Assembly: GCF_016906535.1 (NCBI RefSeq)
Contig: NC_057376.1
Coordinates: 2,232,001 to 2,296,000, forward strand
Length of the DNA stretch: 64,000 nt
Origin: Rhizoctonia solani
Taxonomy: Eukaryota > Basidiomycota > Agaricomycetes > Cantharellales > Ceratobasidiaceae
Direction of reading: 5' to 3'
Shown here: piece after piece, positions 1 to 9,112 of the stretch
Layout of the letters: each line of letters opens with the position of its first letter
How positions within the stretch are numbered: position 1 is the stretch's first letter
The notes under the pieces: generated by a model
The model's database searches: none
The model's input: only the letters and a program-made list of their open reading frames with translations
Told to the model about the DNA's origin: nothing
Position numbers and translations under genes: made by a program

Positions 1-1
1 A

Positions 2-1102
2 GGCCAACAGCTCATTGAGCTCAAAGCCATATGCAAGGAAACCGCCGACCTCCTTGGGGATAAAGATCAAGGAGCACCACAAGCCCAGCCTGGCCCATCG
101 ACTGGGCCTGTCACTCCTCCCACCCACTCGGGAGGAGAAACCCACACTCCAGGCACGGTTAGGCCTGGACTCAAGGCCCCATTCCGGCCTTCAAGAGGGA
201 CAGGCTTTGATTCAGAAGATGAGGAAGAGCAAAGGCCCCCCAAAAAGGAGCCTCAAGGAACGCCTAGGAGGCATCTAGGGTCTCTGACCCCCTTCGACGC
301 AGGATCTAGCGCCAAGCGGCCCAAGATGGACCTCCCGGACCCTTACAAGGGCGATGTCAGGGGCCGCAAGGCCACCCAATGGCTGGACCGGATGCTTCTC
401 TGGGTTGCCCTGCACAGGGAACAATTTGATGAAGAAGAGCAGATGGTTGTGTGGATTCTCTACCACATGACAGATAAGGCCGCCGATTGGGCGTTACCCC
501 TCATAGGGACTATCATCAAGGGCGAGGGAAACCCTCCCACCACTATCCCGGCCTTAACGGCCAAATTCAAGGAGGCATTCGCAGACCCCGATGCCAAGAG
601 AGCGGCTGCCAGGAAAATCGCCGCGCTAACTCAGTCCACAACCACGGCTGAGTATGTCACCGAGTTCCGTAACCTTATGGCGGAACTTGATTGGAACACT
701 GAGGCGTTCATTGCCCAGTTCACACGCGGTCTTCACTGGAAGGTGAAGGAACTCCTGTCCACCAAGGACAACATTCCGGACGATGATCTTGAGGCCATAT
801 TTGCCGCCTCAATTAAAATTGACAATATCCGTCGGGAAAACGAGGAGAACCGCCCTAAAAAAGCTCCTGCCAAGGCCCCGGTTGCTACAACCACCTCTAC
901 CTCCACCACTACCACCAGGGTCCGCTTATCCGAGGACCCCAACTACGTTACCCCGGAGGAAAGAGATCGCCGCCGTGCGTCTGGCCTTTGCGTCAAGTGC
1001 GGTCAAAAGGGCCACGGGATCAAACAGTGCCCCAATGGCTGGAAAGCCACAATCAAGGAAGCCGCTAAGATAGGAGAAGTTCTTGAGTTGGAAAAAGAAT
1101 AA
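2..1102 (+). CDS. Gag of Tf-type Ty3/gypsy element A (5' end outside window)
   Basis: The frame is already open at base 2 and stops with TAA at 1100-1102, so the N-terminus lies outside the window. Gag forms the virus-like particle of a retrotransposon. Visible parts are an acidic, proline-rich linker, the conserved block starting LPDPYKGDVRGRKATQWLDR (residue about 109 of the visible frame), and a zinc knuckle CVKCGQKGHGIKQC (CX2CX4HX4C) near the C-terminus. The matching protein of element B (9097-10293) is very similar and complete. The pol frame overlaps the last 16 nt of gag in the -1 frame. The ORF looks intact where visible. The TTG or ATG starts inside it (for example 326) are not real starts, because homology with B extends upstream. 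Confidence 0.93.
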   Translation, partial: GQQLIELKAICKETADLLGDKDQGAPQAQPGPSTGPVTPPTHSGGETHTPGTVRPGLKAPFRPSRGTGFDSEDEEEQRPPKKEPQGTPRRHLGSLTPFDAGSSAKRPKMDLPDPYKGDVRGRKATQWLDRMLLWVALHREQFDEEEQMVVWILYHMTDKAADWALPLIGTIIKGEGNPPTTIPALTAKFKEAFADPDAKRAAARKIAALTQSTTTAEYVTEFRNLMAELDWNTEAFIAQFTRGLHWKVKELLSTKDNIPDDDLEAIFAASIKIDNIRRENEENRPKKAPAKAPVATTTSTSTTTTRVRLSEDPNYVTPEERDRRRASGLCVKCGQKGHGIKQCPNGWKATIKEAAKIGEVLELEKE

Positions 1103-4100
1103 AGCCAAGGACTGCCGTCAAGCCCTTGGTGACATCTATAGAAAAGCATGTATCAGAATCAGTTGTCGAATTTGTCTCTATTGCTTGTGATTCAAATAAA
1201 AAACCACTGCTCTATCTTGACCTGGTCATGCAAAACTATCCGACGGAACCTATCAAAACGTTAATTGATTCTGGCGCCACATCTAATTTCATCTCCCCCA
1301 CCATTGTTGAAAAATTTAAAATCCCAAAAACCCTGCTCGAAAATCCACGAGTAGTGAGAATGTTAGATGGTACCCTTTCCCAGACTGGTCGCATTTGGCA
1401 CCAGGTTAATCTCGCGGTTTTGGCCAATGGCCACATCCACACTATTCCCTTCCTTGTCTGTCCCATTGGGAACACACCTGCCATACTTGGCATGACATGG
1501 CTCACTCAGGAGTCACCCTTGATCAATTGGTCCCTAGGCACGGTTACCTTCCCAGAACAAGTTCAGATTGCATCCAAAGAAGAGGCAGATCCTAATCCCT
1601 TAGCCGATCTCCCGGAGCAGTACCATGAATTTGCTAAGGTCTTTGGCAAAGAAGAATTTAAGGTCCTCCCTCCACATAGGGAGTATGATATAGCTATAGA
1701 CCTTGTTCCGGATGCCAAACTATCCCCAGGCCCCCTATATGGCATGACTGATGCGGAATCAAAGGCGCTCAAGCAACACATTGACGAAGAACTAGCAACG
1801 GGCAAGATCCGCCCCAGTACTTCTTCTACCGGCGCCCCAGTCATGTTTGTAAAGAAGGCAGATGGATCCCTTAGACTGGTCGTGGACTACCAAAAACTCA
1901 ATGATGTCACTCATAAGAACGTGTACCCACTCCCAAGACAGGATGATCTGATGGCAAAGTTAAGACATGCCAAGATATTCACAAAACTGGACCTACGATG
2001 GGGCTACAACAACGTAAGGATCAAAGAAGGGGATGAATGGAAGACGGCTTTCAGGACTAAATACGGGCTGTTTGAGTATCTAGTAATGCCTTTTGGCCTC
2101 ACCAACGCCCCGGCCGCCTTCCAGCATTTCATGAACGACCTGTTCAGGGACCTCATTGACGTAACGGTGGTCATTTACTTGGACAACATCCTCATCTTCT
2201 CAGAAAATCCAGAAGAACACCCGGCCCATGTCAAAGAAGTACTGTCCCGATTAATGAAGAACCAGCTGTTCTGCAAACTGTCGAAGTGTTTTTTCCACGT
2301 CACCACAGTCAATTACCTGGGCATCGTTATCTCCCCTGCCGGATTCTCCATGGATCAGAAGAAGATCGAGGCAGTTACATCGTGGCCTCAGCCCAAGACA
2401 GTCAAGCAGGTACAGGCATTCTTAGGGTTCGTGAATTACCTCCGCCGCTTTATCCCCAACTTCAGTTCCGTGGCACGCCCCCTCCACAACCTCACACAAA
2501 AGGAAACCCCCTGGTCATGGGGTAACCTAGAAGAAGTGGCATTCCGGGAACTGAAAGCCCTTGTCACCCGGTCACCGGTCTTAATCCATTCCAATCCCAA
2601 ACTCCCATACTACCTAGAAACAGATGCATCAGGAGTAGCCATGGGAGCAATTCTTAGCCAGAGAGGAGAAGATAACCGTTTACACCCAGTAGCCTACATG
2701 TCTAAATCCTTCTCCGGTGCCGAGGCCAATTATGACACCCATGATAAGGAGCTCCTAGCCATAATCAAGGCATTAGAAGAATGGCGGATCTTCCTAGAGG
2801 CAACGGACAGACCAATCCAGGTGTTTACAGATCATAGAAACCTGGAATATTGGATGCAGGCAAGGACTTTTAACCGACGGCATGCTAGATGGCGCATATT
2901 CCTGAGCGACTTCAATTTTGAAATACATTATCGCCCAGGGAAACAGTCAGGAAAACCCGACGCCCTTTCCAGAAGGTCGGACTACGTAGACTCCCCAGTA
3001 GAACCAGAAGTCATGCTACCGTCAGAAGTTTTTGCCAATACCTCAGAAGCAGAACTTGAGATCGTCACGGAAATCCTGAGCAAGTTAAAGGAGGACCCTT
3101 CCCTGGAACCCATCATCCAGTTCCTAACAGAAGACGCAGATAACGCACCCCCCTCTATTCGGAAGGCCTATCGGGATTATGACTGGGAGGAGGACCTCCT
3201 ATGGTATTGCGGGAAACTGGTTGTCCCAGACTCGGAAGCCCTGAAGGAACGTTTACTCAAAGAATTCCACGACTCACCCCTGGCAGGGCACCCTGGACAG
3301 CAAAGAACTCTGGAACTCCTGAGCCGCAACTACTGGTGGCCAGGAATGAAGTCATCCGCCAAGGAATGGGTAGAATGCTGTCCCACCTGTCAGGCTAACC
3401 GTCGAGCCCACGCCCCGGTCATTGCCCTTAAACCTCTGGAAGTTCCCCCCTACCCTTTCCACACCATCTCCTATGACTTCATCACAGGTTTTCCAAAATC
3501 TAATGGTCACGACGCGATCTTGGTAGTTATCGACTCCTTTTCCAAATTTGGACATTTCATCCCAACCACCAAGAAGGTTACGTCCAAGGGTCTAGCGGAA
3601 TTGTTCATCTCTCATGTGTGGAAACTACATGGACTACCAGTCAAGACAATATCAGACAGAGGAACTACGTTCACAGGGAAGTTCCTAAGGGCACTCTACC
3701 AACGCCTTGGTGTAAAACCATCCTTCTCATCAGCCTACCACCCGGAGTCAGATGGTCAAACAGAGAGGGTGAACCAGTTCATTGAGTTCTACCTGAGGTC
3801 ATACGTTGCGGCAGATCACTCGGACTGGGCTTCCTGGTTGCCACTAGCGGAATACGCATATAACAACGCTAAACACTCCGCCACCGGGAAAACCCCATTT
3901 GAATTGGTATACGGGAGGAACCCAGTAATGAATCCGTCCAACGTCCCTGCGAACGTACCAGAAGCCGATCACGTGGCTAATACCTTGGCACAAGAATGGA
4001 AAGAAGCGGAATCTGCCCTGAGAATGACAAAGGAAAAAATGGCAGGAACCAAGGGAGTGATCCCGGAATATTCCATTGGAGAAAAAGTCTGGCTAGACGC

Positions 4101-4518
4101 CAAGAACGTGGAGATACGTTCCAACTCCAACAAATTGGACCCCAAGCGCCTGGGACCCTTCAAGGTCACCGAGAAAATCTCCAGCCACGCGTACCGCCTG
4201 GAACTCCCTGAGACCATGAAAATCCATGACGTATTCTACGTAGGATTACTGTCCAAAGTCCACGAATCCCCAAGCCAACCACTCCCAGAACAACCCCTTC
4301 CTGAAACAATAGAAGGGGAAGAAGAGTATGAAGTTGAACAAATCATTGACTCTAAACAACAAAAAGGGAAATGGTTTTATTTGATAAAATGGAAAGGTTA
4401 CGGTCCGGAAGACAATTCATGGGAACCGGAAGAACTACTGGAACACAGTCAGGAAGAGATCAAACGCTTCAACCAAGCTAGACTCAGAAAGGCTCGTGAC
4501 GCCGCCAAGAGCCTTTAA
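1087..4518 (+). CDS. Pol of element A: protease, RT, RNase H, integrase, chromodomain (RT probably dead)
   Basis: Order of domains: aspartic protease (LIDSGATSNFIS), reverse transcriptase, RNase H (ETDASGVAMGAIL, DKELLAII, TDHRNLEYW), integrase (zinc-binding HPGQQRT...CCPTCQ, then DFITGFP, SDRGTTF, and YHPESDGQTERVNQ) and a C-terminal chromodomain (EEYEVEQIID, KGKWFYLIKWKGYGPEDNSW). The chromodomain assigns it to chromovirus-type Ty3/gypsy elements like fission yeast Tf1/Tf2, where it guides integration to chromatin. The frame is open from 1087, in -1 relation to gag, so it is probably made by frameshifting. The RT active site reads YLDN (codon AAC at 2185-2187) where element B has YLDD. Loss of a catalytic Asp should abolish reverse transcription, although the ORF is otherwise full length. 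Confidence 0.93.
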   Translation, partial: VGKRIKPRTAVKPLVTSIEKHVSESVVEFVSIACDSNKKPLLYLDLVMQNYPTEPIKTLIDSGATSNFISPTIVEKFKIPKTLLENPRVVRMLDGTLSQTGRIWHQVNLAVLANGHIHTIPFLVCPIGNTPAILGMTWLTQESPLINWSLGTVTFPEQVQIASKEEADPNPLADLPEQYHEFAKVFGKEEFKVLPPHREYDIAIDLVPDAKLSPGPLYGMTDAESKALKQHIDEELATGKIRPSTSSTGAPVMFVKKADGSLRLVVDYQKLNDVTHKNVYPLPRQDDLMAKLRHAKIFTKLDLRWGYNNVRIKEGDEWKTAFRTKYGLFEYLVMPFGLTNAPAAFQHFMNDLFRDLIDVTVVIYLDNILIFSENPEEHPAHVKEVLSRLMKNQLFCKLSKCFFHVTTVNYLGIVISPAGFSMDQKKIEAVTSWPQPKTVKQVQAFLGFVNYLRRFIPNFSSVARPLHNLTQKETPWSWGNLEEVAFRELKALVTRSPVLIHSNPKLPYYLETDASGVAMGAILSQRGEDNRLHPVAYMSKSFSGAEANYDTHDKELLAIIKALEEWRIFLEATDRPIQVFTDHRNLEYWMQARTFNRRHARWRIFLSDFNFEIHYRPGKQSGKPDALSRRSDYVDSPVEPEVMLPSEVFANTSEAELEIVTEILSKLKEDPSLEPIIQFLTEDADNAPPSIRKAYRDYDWEEDLLWYCGKLVVPDSEALKERLLKEFHDSPLAGHPGQQRTLELLSRNYWWPGMKSSAKEWVECCPTCQANRRAHAPVIALKPLEVPPYPFHTISYDFITGFPKSNGHDAILVVIDSFSKFGHFIPTTKKVTSKGLAELFISHVWKLHGLPVKTISDRGTTFTGKFLRALYQRLGVKPSFSSAYHPESDGQTERVNQFIEFYLRSYVAADHSDWASWLPLAEYAYNNAKHSATGKTPFELVYGRNPVMNPSNVPANVPEADHVANTLAQEWKEAESALRMTKEKMAGTKGVIPEYSIGEKVWLDAKNVEIRSNSNKLDPKRLGPFKVTEKISSHAYRLELPETMKIHDVFYVGLLSKVHESPSQPLPEQPLPETIEGEEEYEVEQIIDSKQQKGKWFYLIKWKGYGPEDNSWEPEELLEHSQEEIKRFNQARLRKARDAAKSL

Positions 4519-4528
4519 GGGGGGGCAA
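4517..4528 (+). other. Polypurine tract of element A
   Basis: A purine run (AAGGGGGGG followed by CAA) directly abuts the TG of the 3' LTR and overlaps the last bases of the pol stop codon. This is the expected plus-strand primer position in an LTR retrotransposon. Element B has the same arrangement (5679-5689, minus strand). Confidence 0.8.
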
Positions 4529-5089
4529 TGTTACAACCTCCTTACATATACCATCAGAATCGGACGAATTTTCTATTATTTCTAGTATTTTTTACGGACT
4601 TGATATCTTATGTTTTTCGATCACGTGATCTCGGCGCTTATTATGCCGAGATACCGCGCCAAGTTGCCGTGCCAAGGGCGCTTGGGAGAAATCCACGCTT
4701 CTGCGCAGTCCGCAGCACGCTTCTCATTTCCCTTCTATACTTCTTTCTCTCACGCGCACAGACCATGTAGATAGTGTGCTTTGTCTATATATACAGCAGG
4801 GAAATTGCTTGGAAACACCAAGTCGATTTTACCTCGTCTCTTATTCACTAGAGAAGGTAGCCAGCCAGCTAAGTAGCCGGCCCCCAGTAGTAACAGTAAC
4901 ACTCACCCCTTTACTTGACCTACCACACCTCCAGGCCTCAGGCCCCATTGCCATCAGTAGTTAGTAGTAAGCCGCCTTAAGCGGTATTAGATAGCCTTAG
5001 ATAAGTAGATTACATAAGCAGTGTCTGTAGTAGTTACGGCCTCAAGCGCCCACCACTAGCAAGTACCCACCTTACAGTGGTGTACGACA
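4529..5089 (+). repeat. 3' LTR of element A (LTR-I family)
   Basis: 561 bp, begins TGTTACAACCTCC and ends GGTGTACGACA, immediately after the polypurine tract. It contains the family hallmarks: palindrome GATCACGTGATC followed by CGGCGCTTATTATGCCGAG, a TATA box (TATATATA near 4786), the start-site-like CAAGTCGATTTTAC, and the end block CCACCTTACAGTGG. The 5' LTR and its target duplication are outside the window; the next five bases (5090-5094, GAGAC) should be the 3' copy. Confidence 0.92.
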
Positions 5090-5121
5090 GAGACAAGGTA
5101 AAATCAACTTGGGGTCTCCAA
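5090..5121 (-). repeat. Older LTR-I fragment, left part, between elements A and B
   Basis: This 32-bp piece equals the middle of an LTR-I read on the minus strand. It continues in sequence at 11378 once element B and one TCCAA duplication are removed. It implies that A and B landed close together in one pre-existing minus-strand LTR-I, whose remaining half must lie left of element A outside this window. Confidence 0.75.
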
Positions 5122-5678
5122 TGTTGTACACCACGGTAATGTGGGTACACGCTGGTGGGGGCGGGCGCTTAAGGCCGTACTACTACAAGCTTATGTAATC
5201 TAACTTAACTAGGCTATACTACGGCCGCTGTAAGGCGGACTTCTACTGGCTATCTACTGCGAAGGGGCCTGAGGCCTGGGAGGTGTGGTGAGTTAAGTAA
5301 TGGGGGTGACTTCTGGAAACAACTGGGCCGGCTACTTAGCTGGCTGACTAATCCCTCCTCAATGGATACGAGACAAGGTAAAATTGACTTGGAGACTCCA
5401 AGCGATTTCCCTGCTGTATATATAGACTAAGCACACTATCTACATGGTCTGTGCGCGTGGGAGAAAGTACAGAGGACAAATGAGAAGCGTGCTGCGGGCT
5501 GCGCAGAAGCGTGGATTTCTCCTAAGCGCCCTTGGCACGGCATCTCGGCGCGGCATCTCGGCATAATAAGCGCCGAGATCACGTGATCGAAAAACATGAG
5601 ATAATCAGTTCGTAAAAAATACTAAAAATAATAGAAAAAATAGGCGAATCCAGTGGTATAATTTAGGAGGTTATAACA
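5122..5678 (-). repeat. 3' LTR of element B (LTR-I family)
   Basis: 557 bp, + strand TGTTGTACACCACGG to GGAGGTTATAACA. Compared with the other LTR of B it shows three substitutions (GCG/GCA, ACA/ACG, TTG/TCG), all CpG transitions, and one 3-nt gap (GAAAGTAC versus GAAAGAAGTAC). Confidence 0.95.
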
Positions 5679-5689
5679 TTGCCCCCCCC

Positions 5690-8600
5690 TTAAAGGCTCT
5701 TGGCGGAGTCACGAGCCTTTTTCAGTCGCAACTTGTTGAAGCGTTGGATCTCCTCTTGACTATGCTCCAGGAGTTCCTCGGGTTCCCATGAATTGTCTTC
5801 TGGACCGTAACCTTTCCATTTTATCAGGTAGAACCACTTTCCTCGTTGACGTTTTGAGTCAATGATCTTTTCAACTTCATACTCTTCCTCCCCTTCTATT
5901 GTTTCAGGGGGAGGTCGTTCTGGGAATGGCTGACTTGGTGACTCGTGGCTCTTTGATAGCAGCCCAACATAAAAGACGTCATGGATTTTCAGGGTCTCTG
6001 GGAGCTCTAGGCGGTAGGCGTGACTGGAGATTTTCTCAAGGATTTTGAAGGGACCAAGACGTTTGGGGTCCAATTTGTTGGAATTAGTCCTGAGTTCTAC
6101 GTTCTTTCCATCCAGCCAGACTTTCTCTCCTATCGAGTACTCCGGTACTGTTCCTTGGTTCCTGGTCATCCGTTCTTTGCTTAATCTGAGAGCTGACTCG
6201 GCTTCCTTCCATTCCCGTGCTAGTGTGTCTGCTACATCGTCTGCCTCTGGAACGTTGGCTGGGACGTTGGAGGGGTTCATCACTGGGCTTTGTCCGTAGA
6301 CCAGTTCAAAGGGTGTTTTTCCTGTTGCTGCGTGTTTGGCATTATTGTACGCATATTCTGCCAAAGGTAACCAAGCCGCCCAATCAGAGTGATTGGCTGC
6401 AACGTAGGAACGTAGGTAAAACTCGATGAACTGGTTGACTCTTTCCGTTTGCCCATCTGACTCTGGGTGATAAGCCGAAGAGAATGCTGGTTTTACTCCA
6501 AGTCGCTGGTAAAGTGCCCTTAGGAATTTCCCTGTGAAGGTAGTTCCTCTATCCAAGACTGTTTTGACAGGTAGTCCATGGAGTTTCCAGACGTGGGTAA
6601 TGAATAGATCCGCCAGACCCCTTGCTGTGACCTTCTTGGAAGTGGGGATGAAATGGCCAAATTTGGAGAAGGAGTCTATTACCACCAGTATGGCGTCGTG
6701 TCCTTGGGACTTGGGAAACCCTGTAATGAAGTCATAAGAGATGGTGTGGAACGGATAAGGGGGGACTTCTAGGGGTTTAAGGGCGATGACAGGAGCATGA
6801 GCGCGTCGGTTGGCTTGGCAGATAGGGCAACATTCTACCCATTCCTTGGCTGTAGACTTCATGCCAGGCCACCAATAGTTACGACTTAGGAGTTCGAGGG
6901 TTCTTTGCTGACCCGGGTGTCCTGCTAGGGGGGAGTCATGGAATTCCCTGAGGAGTCTTTCTTTCAGGGGTTCATTGTCTGGAACCACCAGTTTCCCCCG
7001 ATACCACAGGAGATCCTCTTCCCAATTGTAGTCTCTGTAAGCTTTTCTTATTGATGGTGGAGCGTTATTGGCATCTTTGGTCAGGAATTGGATGATGGGC
7101 TCTAGGGAGGGGTCTTCCCTCAGTTTAGAGCGTACTTCTGTAACAATTTCCAGCTCTTCCTCTGATGTGTTTGCAAAGACCTCTGATGGTAGCATGACTT
7201 CTGGTTCTTGGGGGGTGTCCACATAGTCCGATCGTCTGGACAAGGCGTCCGGCTTGCCTGATTGTTTTCCTGGGCGATAATGTATCTCAAAATTGAAGTT
7301 GCTCAGGAATACGCGCCATCTAGCATGCCGTTGATTGAATGTCCTTGCCTGCATCCAGTACTCAAGGTTGCGGTGATCTGTAAATACCTGAACTGGCTTG
7401 TCTGTAGCTTCCAGGAAAATACGCCATTCCTCCAGGGCTTTGATGATGGCTAGGAGTTCCTTGTCATGAGTGTCGTAGTTTCCTTCTGCCCCTGAGAATG
7501 ATTTAGACATGTACGCGATTGGATGCAACCGGTTATCTGGGCCCCGCTGACTAAGAATGGCTCCCATGGCTACCCCTGAGGCGTCGGTCTCAAGATAATA
7601 GGGGAGTTCTGGGTTGGAATGGATGAGAACCGGCGACTTGGTAACAAGAACCTTCAACTCCTGAAATGCTGCTTCCTCTAGGTCGCCCCATGACCAAGGG
7701 GTTTCCTTTCTGGTGAGGTTGTGCAGAGGGCGTGCTACTGAGCTGAAATTGGGGATGAACCGTCGGAGGTAGTTAACAAAGCCCAAGAAGGCCTGGACCT
7801 GTTTGACCGTTCTGGGTTGAGGCCATGATGTAACTGCCTCTACCTTCTTCTGATCCATGGAGAAGCCTGATGGGGATATAACAATACCAAGATAATTGAC
7901 CGTGGTGACGTGGAAATGGCACTTGGACAGTTTACAGAATAGCTGGTTCTTCATTAACCGAGACAGAACTTCCCTGACATGGGTAGGGTGATCCTTAGGG
8001 TTTTCTGAGAAAATCAGGATATCGTCCAAGTAAATGACCACTGTGACGTCAATAAGATCCCGGAATAGGTCGTTCATGAAATGTTGGAAGGCGGCCGGGG
8101 CATTAGTGAGACCAAAAGGCATAACTAGATATTCGAATAGCCCATATTTAGTCCTGAAAGCCGTCTTCCATTCATCTCCTTCCTTGATCCTGACGTTATT
8201 ATATCCCCAGCGTAAGTCCAATTTCGTGAAGATCTTTGCGTGCCTAAGCTTGGCCATCAAGTCGTCTTGCCTAGGGAGTGGGTATACGTTCTTGTGCGTG
8301 ACGTCATTCAACTTCCTGTAATCAACGACTAGTCGGAGGGACCCATCAGCCTTCTTCACAAACATGACCGGGGCGCCTGCTGAGGAGGTACTAGGGCGGA
8401 TTTTGCCCGTTGCTAATTCCTCATCAATATGCTGTTTTAGCGCCTTTGATTCTGCGTCGGTCATGCCGTATATGGGGCCAGGAGACAGTTTGGCATCCGG
8501 GACAAGGTCAATAGAGATGTCATACTCCCTATGTGGAGGGAGGACCTTAAATTCTTCTTCGCCAAAAACCTTAGCAAACTCATGGTACTGAGGGGGGAGG

Positions 8601-9112
8601 TCTGCTAAGGGGTCTGAGTCTGCTTCTTCCTCGGAGGCAATTTGAGCCTGTTCAGGGAATGTAACTAGTCCCTGTTGCCAATCGATAAGAGGAGCTTCTG
8701 CTGTTAACCATGTCATGCCTAGGATCGCCAGGGTGTTGCCAATGGGGCAAACAAGAAATGGGATGGAGTGGGTATGGCCATTGGCCGAGGCGGTGAGGTG
8801 GACCTGGTGCCAAATGCAACCAGTCTGAGAGATAGTACCATCTAACATTCTCACAACTCGTGGATTTTCGAGTTGGGTTTTTGGGATTTTATATTTTTCC
8901 ACAATCAAAGGAGAGATGAAGTTTGATGTGGCTCCTGAATCAATGAGAGTCTTGAGGGGTTCTGCCAGGAAATTTTGGACGTATAGATTGATGAATAGCA
9001 AGGGTTTTTTATTCGAATCCAGAGCAAGAGATACAAATTCAAAACTATCTAAATTGTCCATTTTTTGGGTTGGGGGCTTGGCAGCAGTCCTCGACTTTAT
9101 TCTTTTCCCGAC
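5690..9112 (-). CDS. Pol of element B: protease, RT, RNase H, integrase, chromodomain
   Basis: Same domain order as element A pol: LIDSGATSNFIS protease motif, RT with intact YLDD (codons at 8021-8026), RNase H, integrase with HPGQQRT/CCPICQ, DFITGFP, LDRGTTF and YHPESDGQTERVNQ, then a chromodomain. The first ATG is at 9061, 35 nt after the gag stop, but the frame is open up to 9112, overlapping gag in the -1 frame. Production by -1 frameshifting at GGGAAAA (9103-9109) is therefore likely; initiation at the ATG is the alternative. About 1123 residues follow the ATG. No stop or missing catalytic residue was seen. Confidence 0.94.
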   Translation of the reverse strand, partial: VGKRIKSRTAAKPPTQKMDNLDSFEFVSLALDSNKKPLLFINLYVQNFLAEPLKTLIDSGATSNFISPLIVEKYKIPKTQLENPRVVRMLDGTISQTGCIWHQVHLTASANGHTHSIPFLVCPIGNTLAILGMTWLTAEAPLIDWQQGLVTFPEQAQIASEEEADSDPLADLPPQYHEFAKVFGEEEFKVLPPHREYDISIDLVPDAKLSPGPIYGMTDAESKALKQHIDEELATGKIRPSTSSAGAPVMFVKKADGSLRLVVDYRKLNDVTHKNVYPLPRQDDLMAKLRHAKIFTKLDLRWGYNNVRIKEGDEWKTAFRTKYGLFEYLVMPFGLTNAPAAFQHFMNDLFRDLIDVTVVIYLDDILIFSENPKDHPTHVREVLSRLMKNQLFCKLSKCHFHVTTVNYLGIVISPSGFSMDQKKVEAVTSWPQPRTVKQVQAFLGFVNYLRRFIPNFSSVARPLHNLTRKETPWSWGDLEEAAFQELKVLVTKSPVLIHSNPELPYYLETDASGVAMGAILSQRGPDNRLHPIAYMSKSFSGAEGNYDTHDKELLAIIKALEEWRIFLEATDKPVQVFTDHRNLEYWMQARTFNQRHARWRVFLSNFNFEIHYRPGKQSGKPDALSRRSDYVDTPQEPEVMLPSEVFANTSEEELEIVTEVRSKLREDPSLEPIIQFLTKDANNAPPSIRKAYRDYNWEEDLLWYRGKLVVPDNEPLKERLLREFHDSPLAGHPGQQRTLELLSRNYWWPGMKSTAKEWVECCPICQANRRAHAPVIALKPLEVPPYPFHTISYDFITGFPKSQGHDAILVVIDSFSKFGHFIPTSKKVTARGLADLFITHVWKLHGLPVKTVLDRGTTFTGKFLRALYQRLGVKPAFSSAYHPESDGQTERVNQFIEFYLRSYVAANHSDWAAWLPLAEYAYNNAKHAATGKTPFELVYGQSPVMNPSNVPANVPEADDVADTLAREWKEAESALRLSKERMTRNQGTVPEYSIGEKVWLDGKNVELRTNSNKLDPKRLGPFKILEKISSHAYRLELPETLKIHDVFYVGLLSKSHESPSQPFPERPPPETIEGEEEYEVEKIIDSKRQRGKWFYLIKWKGYGPEDNSWEPEELLEHSQEEIQRFNKLRLKKARDSAKSL

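Noticed and set aside
4528..4964. Short ORFs inside LTR-I copies (4528, 12843, 18480, 30376, 32004, 49299 and others)
   Set aside because: LTR sequence read by chance in several frames; they overlap U3/R/U5 signals.
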